A stretch of 64,000 nt of DNA, from contig JAFMOC010000964.1 in NCBI GenBank assembly GCA_019802505.1, positions 1 through 64,000 of the forward strand, read 5' to 3'. Source of the stretch: Corydoras sp. C115. Lineage: Eukaryota > Chordata > Actinopteri > Siluriformes > Callichthyidae. The notes below the pieces were generated by a model, which saw nothing but the letters and a program-made list of their open reading frames with translations, was not told where the DNA came from and did not search any database. Position 1 is the first letter of the stretch, and each line of letters opens with the position of its first letter. A program made the translations under genes and the position numbers. Shown here in pieces: positions 22,967-33,926 of the stretch.

Positions 22967-24787
22967 TTAAAGGAAGCAAGGAAGGGAGGCAGGCTTTAAC
23001 CAAGACTGTAGGGAGAGGATCCAGCTGACAGGTGCATGACTTAGATTTAAGGATGAGATCAGAAATTTCTGAATTAGAGGGAAGCTGAAAGGAAGAAAAG
23101 GAGTGAACAGGAGGAGAAGATTCAGGAGATATACCAGGTGTAATGTTTGAAGTAAGATGATTATGTATGTTTTGGATTTTTTCAGTAAAAAATGACATGA
23201 GGGAGATGCAGAAGGCAGTTGAACAAAGGTGAGATGGCAAAGAGTCAGGAGCTTGAGTGAGATTCTTATAAAATGAGAACAATGACTTGTTGTTACCTTC
23301 ATTAGAACAGATAGTGTAGTAGTAGAGCTAGTGTAGTAGTTGGATTTAGCTTGGGTGATACAGTCCTTATAATGTAACAGATGTTTTTTATAAATGTCCT
23401 GGTGAATGGTTAGGCCAGTTTTCTTGTAGAGCCGCTCAAATTGCCGTCCTTTGGCTTTCATGAGCCGAAGTTCGGACGTAAACCAGGGGGCAGAATAAAA
23501 AAAGGTAACAGACCTGGTTTTTAGAGGAGCAAGGGAATTTAGAATGTGGTTGAGTCCAGTATTATAATGTGAGACAAGCTCCTCGAGGGTGGTTGAGTTG
23601 TGAGTGTTTGTGAGGACGTGAATAGATGAGGAGAGAGAATCTAAATTAACGTCCTTAATATTGCGGAAGGAAATGATGCGGGAGGGCTTAGTGATAGAAA
23701 GAGGGAGACTGACGGAAAATGAGAGGAGGAGATGGTCAGTTACGGGGAGATAATCCGTTGTAAGGTCAGTAGGTGAGACGCCGGAGCAGCATATTAGGTC
23801 CAAAATGTGACCTTTAGCATGAGTGGGAACATCCGTATACTGCTGTAATCCAAAGCTGTCAAGGCAAGATGTGAAGTCTTTGGTCAGTGGATTATTGATA
23901 TTGTCCATATGAATGTTGAAATCTCCCAGCACTATATTATTTGGTGAGAGAGTGGAGAGATGAGTGAGCAGAGCAGCAAAGTCATTGAGAGAGTTATTAT
24001 TTTGTTTTGGAGGACGATAAACAGTTGTAATGATAGTAGGAGTAGAACCAGACAATTGACAAACTGTTGATTCGAAAGAGGGGAAGGTGGGAGCAGACAC
24101 CGGCGAGACTTTACACTTCTCGCGGTGAATTATCGCGAGACCCCCCCCCCTCTGGCCGGTATCACGAGGCTGGCAGATGTAAACAAACCCCGGAGGAGTG
24201 CATTCATTGAGTTGATGAAAGTCATTGGGTTGTTGCCAGGTCTCTGTTAAGCAGAGGAAGTGGAGCTTACGGTCGGTGAGGAACTCCTGGATAAGATGTC
24301 CCTTACTCGTAAGCGAGCGGATGTTGAGTAGACCGAAGTTGACAGTGGAGTTAGCTGATTTGCCGGGAGTATTAGCCGACCGAGCTAAGCAGGCTAGCAC
24401 ACTGTGGTCAACAGCCCGACTGAAGTTTCGTGGTGGACGACGAGAGGTAGACCAGATAGATTTTATTGTTTTCGATGAGTCCTCGTAGATGTTGCGGCGA
24501 GATCCGCGATGGATGTATCTCCGGCGGGGCAGGAAAGCTACATCCGAATGGAGGAATAGTGTAGCCGGCGGTAGTGCAGACTGGTGGAAGCGCAGCCGCA
24601 GGAGTTCAGCAACAGAGTACTGAAGCAAACCGTTCGCCGGTTTGAGAACAGATGCCAGGAGAAACCACAGTAACACGGACCAGGTGTGGATCATGCCAGT
24701 TAACATTGTGGGCAGATACTCAGGTAGCTTGATTAGGTAAGCAGAAATTCCCGGCGAGCAGCGGCAGAAAATCACGCCAGCGTTCAC
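22967..24787 (-). pseudogene. LINE ORF2 N-terminal part: APE-type endonuclease
   Basis: The 606-codon frame includes NFGLLNIRSLTSKG, FLCLTETW, RGGGLAIIHR, NNIVLGDFNIHMD and a VTDHLLLSF block, in the order of the apurinic/apyrimidinic endonuclease of CR1/L2-like LINEs. The catalytic-type residues E (in TETW), D and N (GDFN), and D and H (TDH) are visible. After about residue 485 the meaningful frame shifts (continuing as MSFFTEKIQNIHNHLTSN in another frame), so the C-terminal part of this frame is spurious. It would nick target DNA in the nucleus during target-primed reverse transcription. Confidence 0.85.
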
Positions 24788-24987
24788 TCAACCGGAAGTC
24801 AAGGAGAGATGGGTTTTATTAGTATTTTGCTCCCGGCACATCCCGCCGGGCCTTCAGCAGCGTTCCCGCTGATTCACCTAATAAAGGTCCTCTTATTCGC
24901 TTACCTGGTCGCCTGGCTCACTTCTTATCAGTTCACCCCGGCATAACACCGCACAGCGCCGCCGATGGTCGGACGGCGCTTATAACA

Positions 24988-25675
24988 GATTTCTTTTCAG
25001 ATGCTTTTCTTAAAGCATTTATTGCACTGTTGTGTTGTGGGAGTGTGATTGATGATAGTGTGCTTTATTTACTTTAGAGCAAGGGTTCTCAACGGGTTCC
25101 CACCCGGAACCCACATCTTCTCATGTTCATTAAGTCGTGAACCACATTTATAGAACACAAACCAAACACATTTCCTTTTAAAAGATGTTGCTGAACTTAT
25201 GCTGTGCTGCTTATGGCTGTATAACAGTATGTTATGTATATGTGTGTGTGTGTGGGGGGGGGGGCTGATTTTCTCAATAAATTGTCTTCTACTTTTATGG
25301 AATAGTTGTATCAGGTTCTTTCATCCAAAATAAAAACACCACAAAACACTTTAGGGACATTACAGTAACGCTATTTGGTTCTGTGGATGTTTGTGAGCCG
25401 GACAAACGGGATCACATTTAGTGTTGCCACCTTTTAATGATGAAAATAAGACACGCCCACGTCATTTTGTAAATCTTGTGCAATTCAGCTGTTTGTCTAC
25501 ATTACACTGAATCCCTCGGAACACATGACTGCAGTAATTATTAAGCACAGAGCACCATAGTTATATATCCAGTTTTAAAGGTTTATTTTTATCACCTATA
25601 GCTGCTCACATTCTCACATGCAGATTCACCCTCTTTGTCGTTTCAGGTTCTGAGAGAAAAAAAAATAATAATAAA
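24988..25675. other. No gene; possible hAT terminus
   Basis: From about 25085, AGGGTTCTCAACGGGTTCCC resembles a hAT end, but I found no partner end or duplication. There is a GT run and poly-G near 25238-25264. The rest is unassigned AT-rich DNA. Confidence 0.3.
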
Positions 25676-25790
25676 ATTGGTGATGGAGTGTTCTGGGTGC
25701 ATCTGCCTAGTGCCCCAAACGTTCTCCCCTGGATGGGCATGAGGAACCCGAGTAGAGGATGAAGCAGCCGATAATGAATGAATGAACGTT
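25676..25790 (+). mobile_element. SINE 3' fragment
   Basis: Contains GTTCTCCCCTGGATGGGCAT and a tail ATAATGAATGAATGAA; the 5' part is missing. Confidence 0.7.
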
Positions 25791-25838
25791 TACAGAACAT
25801 TTTAAATCAGTATGGAATAAATCTGGAGAAGAACCCAT

Positions 25839-26193
25839 TGTAACAGGTGCCTAAGGCACCTGTTCTTCTGTTGTTCTGTTCTGTTCAACGAGTTAATTAA
25901 CTTTCATTGATGGTCGTTTGTTTAGTTAATTAACTCGTTCCTTTGATTAGTTTATTTTTGTGCACGTGATTGGGTGTTTTTGTATTTAGTTTCCGTGTTC
26001 CCCTTCCTCCGTGCACGTCGTAGTTTTATGTTCGCTCGCTCGTTTGTACCTCTTGTTTTTTGGTGTCCCTACACCTTTAATAAATATCCCTTTGATTCTG
26101 CTACCTGCGTGCCTGGCTCCCTTCCGCGCATTAAGGCGCTGCGGCTCTGCGCTTCTGTGCAGCCGCTTTAGTTCGAGGTAAGCGAGTGTGACA
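25839..26193 (+). mobile_element. Solo LTR (355 bp) with 5-bp TSD
   Basis: Starts TGTAACAGGTGCC and ends GAGTGTGACA. It is flanked by CCCAT at 25834-25838 and 26194-26198. It contains AATAAATATCCC near 26080 and a GC-rich 3' part, as in gypsy-type LTRs. It is unrelated to the TGTCAGG LTRs. No internal region remains, so it is a recombination product. Confidence 0.88.
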
Positions 26194-26379
26194 CCCATCT
26201 GCACTCCACACATGCAGCACCTGCTGGTTTTGATGGCTCACTTATTAAAGGGCTTTTAAAAAGCTTTGAGCTTGTGACATTTATAGTTTTTAATGAATTT
26301 ATGTATATAAATTACATTACATTTAGACTTTTTTACACCTAGATTTACATTATATTAGATTTACATTACATTAGATTAG

Positions 26380-26727
26380 ATTAGACAGTTTCTGTTTGTT
26401 TTTGTTCTTTATTTGACCGACAAGATGAGTGAAGGACTTTGCCCCCAAAATAATTAAAATAACTCTTTCATTTAGAGTGAGAGTGTGGGTTACGCTGATT
26501 GTTGTACATTTGTTTGTATACTATGTGTATAACTAAAATCAAGTCTTCATGCTATTTGCTGGAATGCCTTTAATAAAAGAGCAATTCTAACAGATTTCAC
26601 AATACTAACATGATGTGTGGAAACAGGTTTCAATATAAAAGCCTAAAAATAGATTGATCCTGGTAGATCTCCATGACCTGTCCAATGGAAAAGTAAATCT
26701 CGGACCAGAAAAGTGTGGGCACCCCTG
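26380..26727 (-). mobile_element. hAT (CAGGGGT family) fragment
   Basis: It ends AAAGTGTGGGCACCCCTG and contains the family landmarks CATGACCTGTCCAATGGAAA and AATACTAACATGATGTGT. Same family as 31814-32890, 42709-44373 and 61780-62546. The left end is missing and no SINE is present at the site used in other copies. Confidence 0.75.
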
Positions 26728-27334
26728 CGCTAGAGGGTCTGAAAAGTCGCTAAATATAACGACAAAGTCGCTAAGTTGGCAACACTGCCGGAGACGTTTA
26801 CAACGCTCTACAGTGGGCATTAAATTTACCTTGAATCCATGTTTTTGGACTGTGTGAGGAACCTAGAGGAAACCCATGCAGACACCGTTCCCCATCCTGC
26901 ACACCATGACAGATGCCGGGCTTTTCACCTGATTAGTTAACAGCTCGGACAGTTCCATCATCTTCTGCACAGAGAACCTGATGTAACCCTTTATGTATAT
27001 TATATATTAAATTAACAACAGATCACAGGACAACACAAGATCAGGATACGGGTGCAGGCCAGTGAGGATCCAAACCATCCTGAAGGCTGTTTTGGAGAAG
27101 GTCATCTTCATCTACTAGAACATCTGTGATCTAAAGTTCTACTGTCCAGCGTTTCTCACTTCTCTTCTCATTTCAGATAAAGCAGACTCTGCGGGGGGGG
27201 GCGGGGGGGGGGGCAACGTCACGCTGAAGTTCAGAGAGCAACCAGGTGAGATGGTCTTCAAGAAGAAGATCAGAAGAAATGTCGTTACAGAAGACCAAAG
27301 CGGCATGGGATCAAGTGACTATTAAACATTTAAT
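26728..27334. other. SINE scrap and exon-like sequence, no assigned gene
   Basis: Bases 26830-26886 are a short SINE piece. Around 27160-27245 there is a good polypyrimidine tract ending in CAG (near 27176) followed by an open stretch with a G-run and CAACGTCACGCTGAAGTTCA, then CAACCAG/GTGAGA at about 27241. It looks like a small exon, but I cannot assign it to any gene. Confidence 0.3.
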
Positions 27335-27497
27335 CACATCTAATATCACTCATCAGATCTAGAACCATCTAATATCACACAACAAATCTAGAACCATCTA
27401 ATATCACACATTAGATCTAGAACCATCTAATATCACACATCAGATCTAGAACCATCTAATATCACACATCACATCTAGAACCATCTAATATCACACT
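27335..27497. repeat. 29-bp tandem repeat, about 6 units
   Basis: The unit is ATCTAATATCACAC followed by ATCAGATCTAGAACC; it ends where the 19-bp minisatellite begins. Confidence 0.88.
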
Positions 27498-27500
27498 GCG

Positions 27501-29445
27501 TCTCAGTGTGATGGAGGTGTATCAGTGTGATGGAGGTGTCTCAGTGTGATGGAGGTGTCTCAGTGTGATGGAGGTGTTTCAATCTGATGGAGGTGTCTCA
27601 GTGTGATGGAGATGTTTCAATCTGATGGAGGTGTCTCAGTGTGATGGAGGTGTCTCAGTGTGATGGAGGTGTTTCAATCTGATGGAGGTGTCTCAGTGTG
27701 ATGGAGGTGTTTCAATCTGATGGAGGTGTCTCAGTGTGATGGAGGTGTCTCAGTGTGATGGAGGTGTATCAGTGTGATGGAGGCGTCTCAGTGTGATGGA
27801 GGCGTCTCAGTGTGATGGAGGTTTCTCAGTGTGATGGAGGCGTCTCAGTGTGATGGAGGTGTCTCAATGTGATGGAGGCGTCTCAGTGTGATGGAGGTGT
27901 CTCAATGTGATGGATGTGTCTCAGTGTGATGGAGGTGTCTCAATGTGATGGATGTGTCTCAGTGTGATGGAGGTGTCTCTATGTTTTGAGGGTCTCAGTG
28001 TGATGGAGGCGTCTCAGTGTGATGGAGGCCTCTCAGTGTGATGGAGGTGTATCACTGTGATGGAGGTGACTCAGTGTGATGGAGGTGTCTCAATGTGATG
28101 GAGGTGTCTCAGTGTGATGGAGGCGTCTCAGTGTGATGGCGGCGTCTCAGTGTGATGGAGGTGTCTCAGTGTGATGGAGGCGTCTCAGTGTGATGGAGGT
28201 GTCTCAGTGTGATGGAGGCATCTCAGTGTGATGGCGGCGTCTCAGTGTGATGGAGGCGTCTCAGTGTGATGGCGGCGTCTCAGTGTGATGGAGGCGTCTC
28301 AGTGTGATGGCGGCATCTCAGTGTGATGGAGGCGTCTCAGTGTGATGGCGGCGTCTCAGTGTGATGGATGTGTCTCAGTGTGATGGAGGTGTCTCAGTGT
28401 AATGGAGGTGTCTCAGTGTGATGGAGGCGTCTCAGTGTGATGGCGGCGTCTCAGTGTGATGGAGGCGTCTCAGTGTGATGGCGGCGTCTCAGTGTGATGG
28501 ATGTGTCTCAGTGTGATGGAGGTGTCTCAGTGTGATGGAGGTGTCTCAGTGTGATGGAGGTGTCTCAGTGTGATGGATGTGTCTCAGTGTGATGGAGGTG
28601 TCTCTATGTTTTGAGGGTCTCAGTGTGATGGATGTGTCTCAGTGTGATGGAGGTGTCTCAATGTGATGGAGGTGTCTCAGTGTGATGGAGGTGTCTCAGT
28701 GTGATGGAGGTTTCTCAATGTGATGGAGGTGTCTCAGTGTGATGGAGGCGTCTCAGTGTGATGGAGGTTTCTCAATGTGATGGAGGCGTCTCAGTGTGAT
28801 GGAGGCGTCTCAGTGTGATGGAGGCGTCTCAGTGTGATGGAGGTGTCTCAGTGTGATGGAGGTGTCTCTATGTTTTGAGGTTCTCAGTGTGATGGAGGCG
28901 TCTCAGTGTGATGGAGGTTTCTCAATGTGATGGAGGCGTCTCAGTGTGATGGAGGCGTCTCAGTGTGATGGAGGCGTCTCAGTGTGATGGAGGTGTCTCA
29001 ATGTGATGGAGGTGTCTCAGTGTGATGGAGGTGTCTCAATGTGATGGAGGTGTCTCAGTGTAATGGAGGTGTCTCTATGTTTTGAGGGTCTCAGTGTGAT
29101 GGAGGTGACTCAGTGTGATGGAGGTGTCTCAGTGTGATGGAGGTGTTTCAATCTGATGGAGGTGTCTCAGTGTGATGGAGGTGTCTCAGTGTGATGGAGG
29201 TGTCTCAGTGTGATGGAGGTGTCTCAGGGTGATGGAGGTGTCTCAGTGTGATGGAGGTGTCTCAGGGTGATGGAGGTGTCTCAATGTGATGGAGGTGTCT
29301 CAGTGTGATGGAGGTGTCTCAGTGTGATGGAGGTGTCACATTGTGATGGAGGTGTCTCAATGTGATGGATGTGTCTCAGTCTGATGGAGGTGTCTCTATG
29401 TTTTGAGGGTCTCAGTGTGATGGAGGTATCTCAGTGTGATGGAGG
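27501..29445. repeat. 19-bp minisatellite, about 100 units
   Basis: The unit is TCTCAGTGTGATGGAGGTG, with variants at the last bases (GGCG, GATG) and a TTTCAATCTG variant. Five interruptions reading TCTCTATGTTTTGAGG occur near 27977, 28602, 28867, 29072 and 29392. Confidence 0.96.
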
Positions 29446-29500
29446 TGTGTGTGTGTGTGTGTGAGGTGTGGGGGGGGGGGGGGGGGGGGGGGGGGGGCGG
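29446..29500. repeat. GT run and 28-base poly-G tract
   Basis: (GT)n from 29446 is followed by G at 29470-29497. A second long G-run lies at 29731-29752. Both could form quadruplex DNA; both are places where an assembly may be unreliable. Confidence 0.9.
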
Positions 29501-30495
29501 AGAAAACCCATGAGGAATATACACTCAGGACAGGAAACCAATGACAAATGCTTCAAATATTTTTGGACTGTGGGAGGGAACCGGTGGGTTTCCTCCGTGT
29601 TCCCCGGTTTTGCTGCCACAGTCCAATAACATGGATTCAAGGTGAATTGGCAGTGCTCAGTTGCCCTTGGGTGGCATGGTGGCAAAGTGGTTTGCATGTT
29701 GTCCTCGGTGCTGAGGGATCTATAAGTGTCGCGGGGGGGGGGGGGGGGGGGGGTTCTACATGCCCATCCAGGGGAGAACGTTTTGGGCGCTGGGTAGATA
29801 CACCCAGGACAGGGGGGCAATCTATCACTGAACACACACTCACTGACACACACTCTATATGGGGCAATTTGGACTCAATTGACCTTGAATCCATGTTTTT
29901 GGACTGTGGGAGGGAATTGGAGTGTGGATTTCCTCCGGATTCACCGGTTTTGCTGCCACAGTCCAAAAACATGGAGTTATGTTTCCATTACGTATCCAGT
30001 CTAAACACATGGATTCAAGGTGAATTGGCTGCTCCAAATTGACCCTATAAAGTGTCTATGTGAGTGAGTGTTTGTCCAACGATGGATTGGCACCCTGTAC
30101 CATGTGTCCCATATTTCTGGAATCTGAACACTATCCATGTTTTTGGACTGTGGGAGGGAATCGGAGTGTGGGTTTCCTCCGGGTTCCCCGGTTTTGCTGC
30201 CACAGTCCAAAAACATGGATTCAAGGTGAATTGGCAGTGCTAAATTGCCCTTGTGTGGAATGGTGGTGAAGTGATTACAATGTTCTCCTCGGTGCCGAGG
30301 GATCTATTAGGGTCGAGGGGGTGGGGGTTCTCCATGCCCATCCAGGGGAGAACGTTTCTGGCGCCGGGCAGATACACCCAGGACAGGGGGGCAATCTATC
30401 ACTGAACACACACTCAAACAGACACACTCTATATGGGGCAATTTGGAGAACTCAATTGACCTGCTAAACCACTAAGCCACCGTGCCGCCCGGCGC
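29500..30495. mobile_element. Mosaic of SINE fragments in both orientations
   Basis: Repeated SINE blocks (ACCATGTTTTTGGACTGTGG-type, TTTGGGCGCTGGGTAGATAC, CTATATGGGGCAATTT) alternate in direction, with the head CCACTAAGCCACCGTGCCGC at 30470-30490. At least four truncated copies are joined. The short open frames here are shadows. Confidence 0.75.
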
Positions 30496-31297
30496 TGGAT
30501 CGTAAGTCAGAAGGACGTTCTCCACATGAAACCTCATCAGGCGAGCGATCAGTTCTCAGACCCTGATCATCTGAGGTGGAGGTGTGGAGATGTTCCGTGG
30601 GTGCTGTGGGCCATTCTGAAGTGCCCACTGGTTCCTATCCTTGCACATTATGTTCTTATCACCCGATTCCGTCATCTTCAGTGTTCCTCACCTTTGTTAC
30701 ACACTCTTGTTCTTCGACCTCGGCTCTCCTGACACACCCTGGAACTTTGCTCCCTCTGGAGATTCTGGAGGGAGAGCAAGGTGGGTGGGAGGGGGCACCT
30801 TCGGGCTCCGCCCCTCGGGAGCATTGAGCAAACCGGTCGCCACCTCCAGCATTCACTCCACGCTCCCACAGCAGAGGGTGTTCTAGAGCGGAGAATGAGA
30901 GAGAGAGCGAGAGAGAGAGAGAGAGGGAGTCTAGAACACTCAGGAGAAAGTGCATGAGAGAGAGACACTGACGCACAGCGGTGGTGGAGGTGCATCTGAC
31001 TTTGGACTCACAGAGTACGGGTTCTTCTGGAGAAGCAGGTACAGCGTTCCCCCGGTTCCTCCGGTTCATTCACTGATGCTCCAGATTCAGGGGTTCCACC
31101 TATACTCCAACCCAGCACCTGGTTCTGTTACATGTGGAAGTGTGTGTGTGTGTGTGTGTGTGTGTGTATTCTTGTCTAACCCGATCTAGAACCCTCAGAG
31201 GAGTTCATGGTTCTATCAGTCTGTGAGTGTGTGAGGGTTCCTCTCGCCAACATCTGCCTTGGTCCTGGTCTTTGGACTCTGTAATCTGCTGTAATTG

Positions 31298-31346
<49 letters not shown>

Positions 31347-31745
31347 CAGTTTTATCCTGCATATTTCAGTAAGAGGGCAATTTCTTCCGGGTTCTCCTTT
31401 TTTCCCCACAGTCTAAACACATGGATTCAAGGTGAATTGGCTGCTCCAAATTGCCCCTATAAAGTGTCTATGTGAATGAGTGTTTGTCCAACGATGGATT
31501 GGCACCCTGTACCATGTGTCCCATTTTTCCAGTGGGTTTCCTCCAGGTTCTCCGGTTCCCCCCACAGTCTAAACACGTGGATTCAAGGTGAAATGGTTGA
31601 TGTTCTGGTTCTGGGTTAACCCTGTGTTGACTGCAGTCCGGAGGTTTCTCCTCGTTGTTTACTCCTCTCAGTTTGTTCAACCTTCGTCTCCGTCCCTCGG
31701 GGCTGTTTGTACAATGGTGGGAGTTCGAATGTAGAAACAGTGTGT
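30496..31745. other. Unassigned region with microsatellites and SINE scraps
   Basis: There is a GA-rich run at 30895-30925, (GT)n at 31140-31167 and 31300-31342, and SINE scraps at 31390-31590. Near 30965-31040 a stretch ends GAGAAGCAG/GTACAG and looks like a donor, but no product is recognisable. Confidence 0.3.
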
Positions 31746-31746
31746 C

Positions 31747-31813
31747 TGGGTTCTGCCGCTGGGTTCTGCTGCTGGGTTCTGCCCCTGGGTTCTGCAGCTG
31801 GATTCTGCTACTG
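31747..31813. repeat. 13-bp tandem repeat, split by a hAT element
   Basis: Units CTGGGTTCTGCCG continue after the hAT at 32891-32955, so the element landed inside the array. Confidence 0.85.
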
Positions 31814-32890
31814 CAGGGGTGCTCACACTTTTCTGGCCCGAGATCTACTTTTCCATTGGACAGGTCATCGAGATCTACCGGGGTCAATCTCTATTTTTTA
31901 GGCTTTTATATTGAAACCTGTTTACACACATCATGTTAGTATTATCTGTTAGAATTGCTCTTTTATTAAACACATTCCAGCAAATAGCACAGAGGAAACC
32001 TGATTTTAGTTAAACACACAGTATACAGCACAAATGTAAAACAATGTGTAACCCACATTTCCCCAAACAGAACATCCATCCATCCATCCATTATCTCCCA
32101 CTTTATGCTATATTAGGGTTGCAGGGGGGGAGGGGTTCCCCATGCCCATCCAGGGGAGAAGACTTCAGGCGCTGGGCAGATACACCCAGGACAGGGCGCC
32201 AATCACTGGGCACACATTCACTCACTCAGACACACTCTATATGGGGCAATTTGGAGAATTCATTTGACCTTGATCCATGTTTATGGACTGTGGGAAGAAA
32301 CCAGAGAACCCGGAGGAAAGCCACGTGGACACGGGGAGCACATGGAAACTCCTCCCAGATTGGGATTCGAACCAGGAATCCCTAGCGCTGAGAGAAGAAC
32401 ATGCCAACCACTAAGCCACTGTGCTGCCTCCAAACAGAACATGAACATTAATAAAAGCAAATGCATTTTTAGTTTGACATTGTAAAAAAAATATTCACCC
32501 CCCCCCCACTCTAAATGAAAGTGGAACATTTTAGTTCTTTTTGAGCTTCACTCGTTCTTCACTCGTCCTTCACTCGTCTTGTCAGTCAAATAAAGTGTAA
32601 AATCACAAACAGAAACTATCTAATGTAGATGATTCTCGAGGCAGTGCTTTGGATTTAAGCACGGGGGCGTGGCCATGTGCCGTTTTTGGGATCAGCGAGA
32701 GAGACGGGGAGGGGGGCAGACCGCTCGCTTGCGAGATTCAGAGGGAGATCGCGATTTAGAATGAATCACATTGTGTGTGTGTGTGTGTGTGTAAGCGCTT
32801 CCGATACTGTGCTGTAAAAAAAGCGCTGATACCTGATAAACTCTTTTTTTTCTCAAACCTCCATCGCGATCGACGTATTGAGCACCCCTG
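31814..32890 (+). mobile_element. hAT (CAGGGGT family), non-autonomous, with nested SINE
   Basis: Starts CAGGGGTGCTCACACTTTTC and ends CGTATTGAGCACCCCTG. Flanking 8-mers are TGCTACTG and TGCCCCTG (6 of 8 match). No transposase ORF. It contains a SINE at 32076-32429. Confidence 0.85.
32076..32429 (-). mobile_element. SINE inside hAT, 13-bp TSD
   Basis: Flanked by CCAAACAGAACAT at 32063-32075 and 32430-32442. Full length with the tRNA-like head at its right end. Confidence 0.9.
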
Positions 32891-32945
32891 TGCCCCTGGG
32901 TTCTGCCCCTGGGTTCTGCTCCTGGGTTCTGCCCCTTGGTTCTGC

Positions 32946-33220
32946 TCCTGGGTTCTGCCCTGGATGGGCATGGGGAACCCCCCCCGCGACCCTAATATAG
33001 GATAAAGGGTAAGATAATGGATGGATGAATAATAATAATAAGTTAAAGTTATATAGCGCCTTTCAATAACCCAAGGGCGCTTTACAATCATATACAATAT
33101 TAATTCTGTGAGGAAAATAATAAAAGTTTTTAGTTGGGACTTAAATGAAAACATATCAAAACAGTCGCAAAGAGTTTGCAAGGGTGGGGCCAGTCCATGC
33201 AATATTTTAAAGGTGAAAAA
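32946..33220. mobile_element. SINE tail (+) and LINE 3' end (-)
   Basis: Bases 32946-33025 are a SINE 3' end. From 33028, AATAATAATAATAAG, then ATAGCGCCTTTCAATAACCC is the 3' end of a minus-strand L2/CR1-type LINE, similar to 21382-21430. Confidence 0.75.
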
Positions 33221-33816
33221 AAGCTAAGCCTAACCCTTTTCCAAAACTTTCTTCTCTTTCTCTTCATCTTTTGATTTGGATGCAGATTTGTTTTTGGAAC
33301 TGAATGAACGCAGCAGAGTCGATCTGAAACATCCCGACACATAAAGAGTCTTAATACATTCAGATAATTCTGAACTTATTATTGGTTTACAGAGTTACGA
33401 GCTCCGTACGGTGTGCTGCGTTCAAATGGCCGTTCGTGTCGGACCCGACCGCATGAGACAGAACCACAAGAACCAGAGCAAAGTCCAAACCGCATGAGAC
33501 AGAACCACAAGAACCAGAGCAAAGTCCAAAAGGTTGATTTCATTGGATCAAATAAACCTAATGAAAGCAAAGTATGAAATAAAGCTGAACTCCAAGCGGC
33601 TCCACTAGAGGGCCAGCGGCTCTTCTGTTCAGCGGGGACGATAAGCTTTACAGTACAGAACCCTGTTCTGAGAGAATGAAGATCCACATCAGTGTTCCAA
33701 CATCTACTAGAACATTCATACAGAAGGACTGATGCTGATTGAGGAGTAGAAGGAGAACAATCCTGAATAGAATTCATGCTTTGAACGTAAACTTTATTCT
33801 CTGTAGTGTTTCTCTG

Positions 33817-33854
<38 letters not shown>
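33221..33854. promoter_or_regulatory. NLR-A upstream region
   Basis: Bases 33560-33850 closely match 62910-63180 upstream of NLR-C, including a block near 33600 (GGCTCCACTAGAGGGCCAGC) and the GT-run plus acceptor before the first coding exon. It is therefore the conserved last part of an intron following a non-coding first exon; that exon was not found for NLR-A. A 46-base unit (GAGACAGAACCACAAGAACC plus flanks) is repeated twice at 33450-33530. Confidence 0.5.
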
Positions 33855-33926
33855 GTTCTAATCTGTAGGAAAAATGGACTCTAAAGCGAGTGTTTCTGTT
33901 AAACCACCTAACATGAAAGAGGAGAG
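33855..33926 (+). CDS. NLR-A exon with start codon
   Basis: An acceptor (GT-run then GCAG) precedes 33855. The ATG at 33874 opens MDSKASVSVKPPNMKEE, and the donor GTGAGG follows 33926. The same exon is present in NLR-C (63181-63252) and missing in NLR-B. Confidence 0.8.

Larger units (their letters stand above)
21382..24815 (-). mobile_element. LINE (CR1/L2/Rex-type) inserted in the 3' LTR
   Basis: Minus-strand non-LTR retrotransposon with an apurinic endonuclease and reverse transcriptase. It has a 3' end typical of these LINEs (short AAT/ATT repeat at 21382-21404, next to GGCGCCTTTCTGTCACTCAA). It interrupts the 3' LTR between TGCTTGTTTT and GGGTTTTATTAGTATTTTGC. Two frame breaks (near 23290 and at an A-run near 22880) make it non-functional as it stands. 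Confidence 0.92.
17758..24987 (+). mobile_element. LTR retrotransposon with 5-bp TSD and nested LINE
   Basis: It starts TGTCAGGGTTGGGAGC and ends GCTTATAACA. Direct duplications GATTT lie at 17753-17757 and 24988-24992. The 5' LTR is 17758-18147. The internal part, 18148-21161, carries a gag-like ORF and GC-rich tandem repeats but no protease, RT, RNase H or integrase that I can find. The 3' LTR, 21162-24987, is split by a minus-strand LINE. Absence of pol suggests a non-autonomous element. Confidence 0.93.

Noticed and set aside
27501..29445. CRISPR-like regular repeat spacing
   Set aside because: Units are 19 bases with no unique spacers and the sequence is from a vertebrate; it is a minisatellite.
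30659..31069. A minus-strand frame of 136 codons with Ser/Leu runs
   Set aside because: The run is a GA/CT microsatellite and the rest has no recognisable domain.
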